A stretch of 64,000 nucleotides of DNA from NCBI GenBank assembly GCA_003116995.1, contig BDSL01000002.1, positions 2,068,001 through 2,132,000 of the forward strand. The letters are read 5' to 3'. The DNA is from Yamagishiella unicocca. Lineage: Eukaryota > Chlorophyta > Chlorophyceae > Chlamydomonadales > Volvocaceae. The notes below the pieces were generated by a model, which ran no database searches, was not told the DNA's origin, and was given only the letters and a program-made list of their open reading frames with translations. This document shows positions 51,201 through 61,141 of this stretch, one piece after another. Numbering within the stretch: the stretch's first letter is position 1; every line of letters begins with the position of its first letter. A program made the position numbers and the translations under genes.

Positions 51201-54200
51201 CGGCAGCGGCGGGGGTGGAGGTGGAGGTGGAGGTGGCGGCGGCAGGAGATGCTGGCGGCGCCGGCGCAGCGGCGCCGGCGGTGAGGGCTGCCGTGGGTGC
51301 GCTGATGGCGGCGGTGGAGGCGCCGGCGGCGGCGGCGGCGGCGGTGGCGGGTCGGGACCCGCAGAGCACCTCAACGCAGCAGCACGGTCAGGAAGCGGTG
51401 GAGCAGCTGCAGCAGGCGCAGCAGGTGCAGAGTAGCACAGATGCAGCGGCGGTGGCGGCCACTGCGGCCGCGGAGGTCGGGATGGCGGCAGGTGGCCGCG
51501 GCGCGATGTACGTACCTTCCGCCGCCGGGGGCAATGTGCTGGAAGCCGCGGCGATGGCGGCGGGAATCGCAGCATTGATTCCGCCGGTGGAGGTGCCGAG
51601 TTCGAGCCCGCTCGGCGGCTCTATCCCTGCCCCTAGCATCTTTCTAGAGAACGCAGAAGGCCAGGCGGGTCAGCCGTACCACGGTGCAGAGGGCGAGGCG
51701 GCTGCGGCGCCTGACGGAGCTCCGGAAGATCAGGCAGCTGGAACGCCGGAGGTGGCGGAGGGCGGCGGCGGTGATGGCCTCGGCGGCCCCTCGGCGGACG
51801 GCCCGGGCCCTATCCCGGGCCCTATCCCGGGCCCTATCCCGGGCCCTATCCCGGGCCCTATCCCGGGCCGGGGCGAGCTGGAGGTGCCTCTGCCGATACC
51901 TAGCAGCTGCGCCAAGGTCTGCACCCCGCCATCGGCCGAGGAGCAGGTGCGCCCCGTGTGTGCATTCCACCCCCCTTGTGCCTGCCCCCAGCTCCCATGT
52001 TGCTGTCGCGTTGGCAGCTCTGGTGCCCGGCTCCAGACGTTTCCAAACCCCCTGCAGCCCTGCAGTCTCACGCATTCCTGGTGCCGTCATCACCCCTCCC
52101 CTTTGCCCCTGCCGCCGCCGATATAGCTTGGCCGCCGAAGGTCGACAAACGACCTCAGACTTCCGTCTCCTCAACCAAGCTTTCCAGCATGCATCTCGAA
52201 ACGTCTGTCTGTTCTACACGGTTTCCCTTTCGTACACGGGTTTTCTTTTCAATCCCCCTTGCCCCTCCTGCCCCCACTGCTTCCCCCCCCCCCAGGCCGC
52301 CACCGAGGCCCGCCTCCACGCCGCCTTCCCGCTCATGACCTTCCGCCGCGAGGATGCGGACCTGGTGCGCCACCGGCGCTGCGTGTCGTGTGTGGTGGTG
52401 ACGCGGCGCATGGAGGGGCAGCCGCCGCAGGACGAGGCGGTGCGGGCGCGGATCATGCGGCTGCCGCAGAACAGCATCGACGAGGTGTCGGCGGCGCAGC
52501 AGGGTGAGGGAGGCGCGGCGGGGTCGGACGGTTGCACTGCACCGGACCGGACAGGAGGTCGCCCGTAGGGTCGGGATCGTGAGGGTCGAGGGTTACACAC
52601 GCACACGTGGCTTGGCCCCTTCCCCCCACGCATCCTCCTCCTCGAGGTGCTGCGCGACGCCTGCATGCCGTACCCAACGCGGCGCTGCACGACACCTGCC
52701 TGTCGTACACGTAGCTGCTTCCTCCCTACCCACCACCCCACCCAACCCAACCCTCGCAACCCAACCCACACACCCGCTCGGTGCAGAGGCCGCCTCCAAG
52801 CAGCACGTGATGGCCCAGGTGGTGTGCACCATCAAGGTCTTCCGGGACGGCTCCATGAACTGCAACAACGTGCGCGCCATCACGCCGCACGACGCGCAGC
52901 ACGGAGTGCCCCACAACGCGATCATATTGCAGATCTCCGCCGTACCCGAAGAGGCGGCCGCCGCCGCCACCGAGGTTGGTACGGCGCCGCCACCTCCTGC
53001 CTCCGATGCCGCGCCTGCCGACCAAGGGTTTGTACAGGCCCCCCCAGACGCGGCTGCAGCAGACGGGGGACAGCAACAGCAGCAGCATCAAGACGCTGAA
53101 GACGAGTACGGCCTGGTTGTCGTACGCGGTGGCGCCGGCGGCGAGGTGTCGTACGTGTTTGAGGGGATGATGGCGCTGTTCGGCCCTTCGCTCACCGACT
53201 CCACGCCGCGCTGCCTGCAGCACTTGCTGGCGGCGCCGGCGGCGGCGCTGGCGGCGGGCTGCGACGGCCACCTCACCTCCCAGCCGGACCGACTGTACGA
53301 CGGACCGTACGACGGAGCGCCCGCCCGACGGGGGACCTGCCCGGCGCACCTGCATAGGGCCCTGCGGCAGCGGGCCGCGGGCGGGCCTGCGGGCGCTGAG
53401 GTTGAGTGCGGCAGCAGCGCCGGGTGGGCTGGTCTGGTCAAGGGGGAAGGCAGGGTCGTTGGTGCGGCCCAGGCGGAGGGCGCCGGGGTTAGTGTGGCGG
53501 AGGCGCCGCTGCATCAAGTGAGGCCGGGGAGACGGATACCGCGGCGGCCGCGGCGAGGGCACTCAGTGAGCTGGCGGCGGCGGCCGGGTGCGCTAGCAGC
53601 GGCGGCGGCGGCGGCGGCGGCAGCGGGGACTGCCGAGGTGGCGGGGGCGGAGCAGCAGCAAGAAGGGCTGCAGAGGAGTTGTGTGGGTGGGGATGGTGGC
53701 TGCTCCGGGGGCGAGCAGCTGCAGCCCGAGGGCGCGCAGGGGGGGGACGAGGGGCAGCGGGCGGAGCAGGGCCTGCTGGACGGCAGCGGCGGTGACGCCG
53801 AGTCGTATGACGGGTCGTACGAGCAGTACGGCTTTGGCGAGGGCGTACCCGAAGACAGCGGCTCGGAAGAGGCCCAGTTAAGCGGAGGCGTGGAGGGGCA
53901 GGGGGCGCAGCCGCCGGACGGACACGAGGCCGTGGCTGGCGGAGCCGCCAGCCTTGATGCCCGCGGCGGCAGTGGCAACGCCGGCGGCGGCGGCAGTGGC
54001 GGCGCCGACGGCGGCGGTGGCAGTGGCAACGCCGGCGGCGGCGGCAGTGGTGCCGACTTGTTGCTGGACGAGGAGGCCATGCAGTGGTCGGTGAACTCCC
54101 ACCTGCTGGGCTACTGCGCCCACGTGCCGACCTTGACGGCTCCACTGGTGGGTCCCGCAGCTCGCTCGCGCAAGGGGCAGGTCTTGCTCACACATGTGTG

Positions 54201-55401
54201 TATGCGGATCCCCATCGCCTCCCGCCGCCTCCGTGCCGTCGCTGCGCCGTGCTCCTCCCCCTAACTAGTCAGTCCTCCGCGGCCTCCCGCACATCCTTAG
54301 AACGTTGCGAGCATACACCGCGCTCCTCCACTCCCTTTTACGTTCCCTGCCACGTGGACCGGACCCCACCTGCCCTCCGCCGCCCCTCCTGCCCGCCACC
54401 AGGCGGTCGCGGAGCCGCTCAACGGCTGCGTCCGGCCCACCAACCCCGAGGCGCTGGCGGGGACGGTGGCACTGGTGGCCCGGGGGGGCTGCAGCTTCGT
54501 GACCAAAGTGCAGCACATGCAGGCGGCAGGTGAGGGCGACGTGTGTGGGTCGTCTGGATCTGCAGGTTTCGGAGCAGCAGCAGCAGGAGCAGGTTTGCGG
54601 GTGCGGGCGGGAAGGGCAGTTCCTCGGAACAACAACAGCAACAACAACAACAACAGCAGCAACAACAGGAAGGGGAGGGGAGGGGCAGAGGAAGAACGGG
54701 GGTTTCATGCTTTACCCCCCTCTCATCTGCCCGCGTCAAGTCCCCCTCCCCTTCGTTTCTGCTCTCCGTTTCCTATGTCGTGTAACCGGGTCTTCTCGCC
54801 ACCCCTCCCCTCACGCGGCGACACGCACGCAGGTGCCTCCGCCGTCATCGTGCTCAACCTGCAGGGCCCAGGCGAGCTGCTCAGCATGGCGCCCGACAGC
54901 ACGGGCAGCCACACCGACATCCCCGCCGTGCTTCTCGGCAGCCGCGAGGGCGGCCACCTCCTGCGCGCCTCCGCCTCCGCCACCGCCGCCGGCGACCCAG
55001 CGTTGGTCGCCTCCCTCTCCCTCCTGCCGCCCCACATGATGGCGAAAGCAGGACCCGCGGCAACGGCGGCGGCGCTAGCCGCCGCCAACGCCGCCGCCGC
55101 AGGCGGCGGCGGCGACGGCACGTGCGCCGCCGGAGGCAGCGGCGGCGCAGCCGCCGCTGACGCTGACGGCGACGGCGACGGCGGCGGCGGCAGTCGTGGC
55201 GTCAGCACCCGCCTGGACCTATTGGTCCCTAGCAGCTCCCACGCCTTCCTGGCGGCCAACGTGTTGTCTCGTGGTCGGACGCTGCAGCAGCTGTTCGAGT
55301 CGCTGCTGGAAGACGGGCGGGCGGTGCTGCTGCTGCAGCAGATGGCGCAGAAGGCCGCCAGGCAGGTGATGCAGCAGATACAGCAACAGACGCCGCCGTG
55401 A
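45783..55401 (+). CDS. EDEM-type GH47 alpha-mannosidase-like protein with PA domain
   Basis: Eighteen exons: 45783-45869, 45976-46028, 46138-46201 (GC donor), 46471-46557, 46843-46920, 47032-47577, 47893-47980, 48275-48444, 48667-48744, 49024-49144, 49798-49895, 50227-50304, 50694-50793, 50997-51946, 52296-52503, 52787-54180, 54403-54529, 54833-55401; 1,631 aa. A signal peptide ([19 protein letters not shown]) leads to the GH47 domain. Its expected catalytic acids are present: E128 ([11 protein letters not shown]), D383 ([11 protein letters not shown]), E503 ([10 protein letters not shown]). T586 of LSTEGH is the usual Ca2+-site Thr. A Gln-rich loop interrupts exon 6. A CVSC motif lies at ~895-898. 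After a long low-complexity spacer, [20 protein letters not shown] marks a protease-associated domain, the EDEM3 arrangement. EDEMs trim mannose from misfolded ER glycoproteins for ERAD. At 1,631 aa it is much longer than animal EDEM3 (~930 aa). No KDEL. Confidence 0.93.
47235..47335 (+). repeat. CAG/CAC tract encoding Gln/His-rich loop
   Basis: Interrupted CAG/CAC/GAG triplets in exon 6 of the EDEM-like gene encode a Gln/His/Glu-rich stretch inserted in the GH47 domain between LLERNPQL and YDGVFLRK. Confidence 0.85.
48224..48252 (+). repeat. (CA)n dinucleotide repeat
   Basis: About 14 CA units in intron 7 of the EDEM-like gene, 22 nt before the acceptor of exon 8. Confidence 0.95.
48767..48892 (+). 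repeat. 14-bp minisatellite, nine copies
   Basis: The unit AGAACCCGTGTACG is repeated nine times without gaps in intron 9 of the EDEM-like gene, beginning 22 nt after the donor. Copies 5-7 and 9 carry point changes. Confidence 0.95.
49387..49722 (+). repeat. ~335-bp (CCCCT)n tract
   Basis: A nearly pure CCCCT pentamer array with a few one-base contractions in intron 10 of the EDEM-like gene. It gives a strand-asymmetric C/T run in the transcript and AGGGG runs on the other strand. Confidence 0.97.
49763..49772 (-). repeat. Possible R1 core fragment, reverse orientation
   Basis: Minus strand AATCCGCGAA, the first ten bases of the R1 core, preceded on that strand by GGGGGGATACGAT. In intron 10 of the EDEM-like gene, 25 nt before an acceptor. 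Confidence 0.5.
50412..50425 (+). repeat. Dispersed repeat family R1, core copy
   Basis: Two-mismatch core GAATCTGCGAATCCA-like, preceded by GGGGGGATTTAGAGA and followed by CGGCCG, in intron 12 of the EDEM-like gene. Confidence 0.75.
51805..51869 (+). repeat. 12-bp coding repeat (GPIP units)
   Basis: The unit GGGCCCTATCCC is repeated five times in exon 14 of the EDEM-like gene, encoding alternating Gly-Pro-Ile-Pro in the low-complexity spacer. Confidence 0.95.
54764..54800 (+). repeat. Dispersed repeat family R2, copy
   Basis: CTCCGTTTCCTATGTC followed by ACCGGGTCTTCTCGCC, in intron 17 of the EDEM-like gene, 32 nt before an acceptor. Near-identical to the minus-strand copy at 42930-42966. 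Confidence 0.75.
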
Positions 55402-55917
55402 AAGCAGGGCGGCTGCAGTGGAGTGGGAAACCAAGCATTGGGCAAGCAGCAGTGCGGGGACTGACGGGTGTGGAGGCAGGCGCAGCGAGGTGCCTTATGC
55501 TGGGGAAAGAGAGGGTGGGGGTAGGGGGATAGTAGAGGTGCCAAGGGGTAAACGTGGGTTTGGAGGGGGATGTCTGGTGGTGATGGGGAAACCATTGAAT
55601 TCGGAGGACAGTATTGGAGGTGGATGGAGTCGTGGTGTGTATGCATACGGTGTACGGTGTATGTGTATGTTGCATGTGCATGTGCATTTCCTTCTTTCCC
55701 GGTACCCTCACCTTCCGGTTGCTTGTTTAAAAGGGCCACCGTACCTGTCGATGTGAGCCGACACGCGGCAGGGTGTATGCTACGACTGCGGCTCGTAGAG
55801 GCAATGGTCGTGAGGCTGTAGCTGGTGTGATTGTTGTTGTTGTCCCTGTTGTTGTCGTTCTGCGGTGTGGCGCGAGGTGGTGGTGGTCCGCAAGTATTGC
55901 CCCCACCCCGCTTCCGC

Positions 55918-55922
55918 TGTAA
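55918..55922 (+). terminator. Candidate poly(A) signal TGTAA of the EDEM-like gene
   Basis: The first TGTAA after the TGA stop at 55401, implying a ~530-nt 3' UTR. Confidence 0.55.
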
Positions 55923-57187
55923 GCTAGGCGCGGGAGGGCCGCCATGATACACACTGTTGGGAGGGTTTGGACTCCGACCTCCAACGAGACAGGGGATAGG
56001 AATATGAACCCGGTGTTTTCTTATATCAAGGAACCCGCGAATCCACGGGGTTCCACGGGGGGGGCCGGGCCCAGTTCACGCTTCTGTCCGCACGACGACA
56101 GCAGCCGGGCCCCGGTGTGGGCGGCCCCATTACGGACTGATGCGATGAAAGTGCACGCCCCCTGCGCACTGGCATTCGTGCGCACGGGCGGCGCCGTGGA
56201 CTGCTGTATGTGATTGCACTGAGGAACAGGAAGGCAGCCGGGAGGGGCTGCGGAGGGGCCCCCTCCCTGGACAGCCATGCCGCCGCTGCTATTGCCGCCG
56301 CACGTCCCGTACCTCGTACGGACATGTCGCTTGGTGCGGTCCGCGCTCCGTCCCACCTTCCATGCTGGCCCACCTGCGGTGACGAATGCGTTCTGGCCGG
56401 CACCTGGAATTTATGCCCCGGGCGCAGTCGCTGAGGTCCCGCCCCGTCTTTCATGCGCTGTGAACATGCCTCTGCGTGCGGAGGGGTGGTGCTGGCGTGG
56501 GAGGTAAATTGTCAGTTGTTAGGGCAAGGGCGCCGGGTTGTACGGAGTGGGTGCGATCAACCGTCATGAGGACGGGGCGACGGGGAGAACACTGAGGTGC
56601 CCGTGCACGGGCTGAGCCGTAATACGAACCGTAGGGGAATGGATGCATGTGTCGTCGATGCGGGTGGTGAGGCGCAGGTGAACGCGCTGGGAGGGGCAGG
56701 AGAGCGCGGTGTCTTGCTGTGGTGCCGGTGGCCGCAGCGAGGCGTGTCCGAGCATGCGGAGTGTTGTTAGTGTTAGAGCGGCACTGCCGGAGTGTAGCGT
56801 CGACGATGCGTTATCTTGGTGGCGTTGGGTGTCTTGAAGCCGGGTACGGAAAGTAAATACAGAAATTAAAGTCCTGGCGCGTCCCGTGACATGCTCCCAT
56901 CGACGGGAGGGTATGTTTGGAAGGTCGAACATTTCCTCCTGCCCGCTGGCAGATTGCGATAAATCGGAAAGATTCTACTTGTAAGACGAGAGTCAGCGGT
57001 TAGGTAGTCGCGCTTCCACAGCCCTAACGGTTATGTTTCCGTTGGCGACACTTAACGCGATTTCGTCACTACAGACGTCATAGGATTTGCATACATGCCT
57101 TGGCTGCATACGCTAAGATCTCGTATAGCACATGTAGCCATAACGCCACCTCGGCGCGCTTGTTCTTCTTGCACGGGCACGGCCAAA
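55923..57187. other. Intergenic region upstream of the Spinster gene
   Basis: No supported gene. An R1 core variant (GAACCCGCGAATCCA) lies at 56032-56045. The right half should contain the Spinster promoter, but I see no clear element. Confidence 0.5.
56032..56045 (+). repeat. Dispersed repeat family R1, variant core
   Basis: GAACCCGCGAATCCA-like core followed by CGGGG, preceded by TTATATCAAG. Intergenic copy with two differences from the consensus. Confidence 0.65.
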
Positions 57188-60100
57188 ATGACCGCAGCAC
57201 ATCCCCGCTGGTTCACGCCTCTTAGGCTGCTAGGCATCTTTTGTATGACCAATCTGGTGGTCTACCTGGACCGCGGTGGGTTGCGTTGATAATGTCGGAG
57301 ACGGGGTCCTTTCGCGCGCATTAGCCCGCAGCACTGTCCCTCGGCGACCTGCAGGCCTCATCGCTAGCAATGGAGTCAACGGATCTCCGCGAACGCCTGA
57401 AGACCCGAGTGGTTCCGGCATCCAAGTAGGTGCCAGGGTGGGCTAGGGCCCATGTTGCAATTTCGTGAACACCTCGGACGTCCACCCGCGTCTTGCAACT
57501 CACATATCCACATCTCCCTCCATGGCATTGTATTTATGAGCCACGGCGGCCTCGGCTGGCCTCGGCGAAGACGCCAGCTACCTGCCACAATCTTCCACAC
57601 CCAGCGCTTGCCCGAGCCCGGGCCCGTTTGCAAGTGCAACCTGCGACTCCATCACCCTCCCTCCTCCCCACACCTCCTTTAAACCACTTCTTCGCGTAGC
57701 GCTGCCAAAGCTCCACCTCCTCGTTTCCTCCTCGCCTCGACATCCCCCCCCCCCCCCCGACCCCCTTCCTCAAACCATCCGACCCACCCCGACCCACCCC
57801 AGACCAACGCCCACGCCAACCTCCCCCCTTCCCTTTCCCTTCCTCCCCCAGGGCGACTTCGATCTGTCGTACTTCGCGGACGGCATGCTTCCGGCGCTCT
57901 TCATGGTAGGTCTTCTGCTGAGCTCCCCAATCTTCGCGGAGGCCTCCAAACACTACAGCGCCTTCAAGATGCTAGGCACCGGCATGGCCGTCTGGTCGGC
58001 GGCGGTGGTGGCTTGCGGCGCGGCGCCCAACTTCGGCTTCCTGCTGGCGGCGAGGGCGTTCGTGGGAGTGGGCGAGGCGTCCTTCGTGGCACTGGCCGCG
58101 CCCTTCATAGGTCAGCAGCTCAGGATTCCACGGTGGCGAGAAGTGCATATGCGTGTTTTTTAAAATGTGTCGCTTGGGCGCGGGGTCGATCGGAGGACCC
58201 GTGGGGTGACGGTGGTTGGGGTTTTGGAAGGGCGCTGAGGTTGGAATGGCGTTCATCGGGTTGTATCATTGTGTCGTAAGCCTGGTGTCGGCCCCCTGCC
58301 GCACCCGTCCCACGTCCCCGGACCCCCCCACTTCTCCCCCCTCATCCATTCATACACGCAGACGACTTCGCACCCCCCGCCCAAAAGGCCCGCTGGTTCG
58401 CGGCCTTCTACTTGTGCATCCCCGTGGGCTTCGCCAGCGGCTACATCTTCGGCGGGGCCATCACCGCCTTCACCTCCTGGCGCTGGGCCTTCGTGGCCGA
58501 GGGGGTGGCCATGCTGCCCTTCGTTATGTTCGCGCTGATGGTGCAGCCGCTGCAGCTGAAGGGGTCCAAAGCGAGTGCGTCGCTGGAGGGGCGGGGGTGT
58601 AGGCGGGGGTGTGTGTGGAGTCGTCAGGCCGGGCAGCCGTGGAGGGGGAGGGGGATGCGATGAGGTGGGATGCGATGAGGCGCGGCAGCCGTTGGGTAGG
58701 GATGAAGGCGGAGGCGGGGGAGGGGGGAAGGGGGGAAGGGGAAGCTTCACTTTGCTGTGCCGGTCTACGGCTTTCCTCTTGTACCCCTTACCCCAGAACC
58801 CCGCCCGCCCCGCCCCGCCCCTCCCTCCCTCCACCTACCCCGGAACCTCCCACACGCATGAAACATCAACCCCAACCCCAACCCCAACCCCAACCCCAAC
58901 CCCAACCCCAACCCCAACCCCAACCCCAACCCCAACCCCAACCCGTACCAATACCATAACCCCACCGCCCAGTAGGAGCGCATCAGCACAGCCGCAGCTG
59001 GCGCGCCATCATACGCGAATTCGCGACCGACGTTGAGGTCGTGTGTCGCCAGCGAGTGTGGTTGGCGGTGTGCTGCGCCTACACCTCCTACGTGGCGGTG
59101 CTGGGGGTGTATGCCTACTGGGGGCCCAAGGCGGGCCGGGCGCTGTTCTTCGGAGCCGACGACCGGGGCGGATCCGCGGACTTGGTGTTCGGCGGCGTGA
59201 CGGTGCTGACGGGCGTGGTGGGATCGGTGGCAGGAGGCCTGGCGCTGGACCGCATGGGTGGGTGCGGGTTTGGGATTGGGCGGCTGGAAGGGGGAGGGGA
59301 GAGGTGGGGAGGGTGGAGGAGTGGAGGTGCGGTGGAGCAGGGCTGGGAGGAGGAAGGGGGAGGCGAGGGGCGGGGCAGCAGGGTGGGGGCGACGGTAGGG
59401 CGGAAGGGACGGGGTTGGAGGGCTGTGTGGGACGGGGTGAGGCAGCGTGAACGAGGTTGGGCAAAATGGCGGGTGCACGATGCGGGCTGGGGTTGATGAG
59501 CGGGCGCAGCCGCCAGACCACAGCCGCCCCTTCACCCCGAGTGCCCGTCCGGCCGTCCAATACACACCTTGGAACCCCCCTCCGCCCCCTGCTTCCCCCT
59601 TCCGCCGCCCCCGCAGGCTCCACCCTGCGCAACGCCAATCTTCTGTGCGCCGTAAGCAACCTGGTGGGGTTCGTGTTCCTGCTGCTGGCCTTCACGGTGT
59701 CCCGCACCTTTGAGGCCTTCATGGGGCTCTTCGCGGTGGGCCAGCTGGTCATCTTCCTGCTGCAGGTGCGGCCGGGAGCCCCGGCGGCGGCGGCACTTCC
59801 GCCCCTTTCCCCCCGCTGCCGCCCCTCACCTGCAAGGAGCCGATTGCTCCCTTCCTCCGAACCCCTCCCTTCTACCCCCAGAACAAAACCAACCTTTCTC
59901 TACTTTGTTCTCGTCTAGCTTCCTCTCTAGTTTCCACTCCAGTTTCCTCTCTTGTTTTCACTCCAGTTTCACTCCAGTTTCCACTCCAGTTTCCATTCCA
60001 GTTTCCACTCCAGTTTCCACTCCAGTTTCCACTCCAGTATTTTCTTTAGCTTCGGTTCATGGGTTCCTCTCTACATCCCATGACCGCCCCCCAACCCCCT

Positions 60101-60602
60101 CCCCCCGTGGGGGTTCTTTTATTACACCCTCCCCCCCATGCAGGCCCCCGTGGCGGCCACTGGCATGTGGTGCGTTCCCCCGGAGCTGCGGCCGCTGGGC
60201 GCCTCCCTCATGACCGTGTCAATACACCTGTTCGGCGACGTGCCCTCCCCGCCGCTGGTGGGGCTGTTGCAGACCCGCCTCTCCGCAGGCAAAGACGCAC
60301 ACGAGGCGGCGGAGCAATGGCGCATCTCTCTCAGCGTCTGTAGCTTGCTGCTGCTGCTCAGCGGGGCCTTATTCCTGCTGGCGGCGTGGCTGTCGGGGCC
60401 GGGGACGGACTTCAGGTCTCGAGCGGACGGTGGGGAGGCGGCGGAGTCAGGCAGCGAGGGGGGCGGAGGGGGCGGTTCGGCGGTGGGAGGGATTGCGGAC
60501 GTGGATGGGCCACCGGACGCGAGGCCGTTGTTGATGGAGGAGGGCGGGGACATGATGGACAGCAGTGATGACGCGGTGATGGTGGTGGGCGCGAAAGGAT
60601 GA
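57188..60602 (+). CDS. Spinster-type major facilitator (MFS) transporter
   Basis: Seven exons: 57188-57275, 57355-57425, 57852-58110, 58362-58574, 58973-59257, 59617-59765, 60144-60602; 507 aa, the usual length for the family. ATG 57188 is chosen for its AAAATGAC context and because MTAAHPRWFTPLRLLG leads straight into TM1; an in-frame ATG at 57095 is possible. Spinster signatures: NLVVYLDRGLIASNGVNGS, SYFADGMLPALFMVGLLLSS, AARAFVGVGEASFVALAAPF, ARWFAAFYLCIPVGFASGY, SWRWAFVAEG, LALDRMG, FAVGQLVIFLLQAPVAA, HLFGDVPSPPLVG. About twelve hydrophobic helices. The C-tail is acidic/Gly-rich, with EAAESGSE and DARPLLMEE, the latter resembling a dileucine sorting signal. Animal spinsters export sphingosine-1-phosphate or lysophospholipids from lysosomes or the plasma membrane; the substrate here is unknown. 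Confidence 0.93.
58868..58944 (+). repeat. (AACCCC)n telomere-type hexamer array in an intron
   Basis: About 13 uninterrupted copies of AACCCC (TTGGGG on the other strand) end 28 nt before the acceptor of Spinster exon 5. The unit equals the ciliate (Tetrahymena) telomere repeat, not the TTTAGGG/TTTTAGGG types of volvocine algae, so it is an intronic microsatellite rather than a chromosome end. Confidence 0.95.
59929..60038 (+). repeat. ~12-bp minisatellite in Spinster intron 6
   Basis: About nine imperfect copies of ACTCCAGTTTCC, a pyrimidine-rich array upstream of the exon 7 acceptor. Confidence 0.9.
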
Positions 60603-61136
60603 GTGAGCGGGCAGAGGGGAGGGGGCTTGGGGACGGAGGGGGGTTGGAGGCGTCATGCGGAGCGAGCTAGGGTGGAGGGGCAGGATAGGGCCCTCCTGAC
60701 ACGGGAGGGGGGGAGGGCCCCGCGGGGTTCAGCGGCTAGCTCGCAAGTGTACTTTAGGCGCAGGGCGCGTTTCACGGACGTCAGATTCGTCCACCTGTAC
60801 AACAAAAAAAGCAAAGACACTTGAGGCGATGGTGCTGGCGTGATGGCATCAACGCGGCTTTACGCGGCAGTGGTCTGGGGTTCACGCGGCAGTGGTCTGG
60901 GGTTCGTGACCCCGTTGCTGTGACGGTTGGACGGTGAGTTGCTGAGGGAGGTATGAGGAGCAGGTTATGGGAGGGACTCGGGTGCGGGAAACCACGGTGA
61001 CTGTGCCGCCGGCGGCTGTGCGCACCGAAGGCGCCGGGTCGAGGGGCAGGAGGTGCGGGGGGGAGGGAGGCATTGCGGGCGCCGCTGGGAAGTGGCGATG
61101 GTGTTGGTGGCGGTGGGAAGGGCGCAGTGTGGTGGT

Positions 61137-61141
61137 TGTAA
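61137..61141 (+). terminator. Candidate poly(A) signal TGTAA of the Spinster gene
   Basis: The first TGTAA after the TGA stop at 60602, implying a ~540-nt 3' UTR. Confidence 0.55.

Noticed and set aside
58868..58944. Chromosome end or telomere
   Set aside because: The repeat sits inside an intron of an intact transporter gene and is not the volvocine telomere unit.
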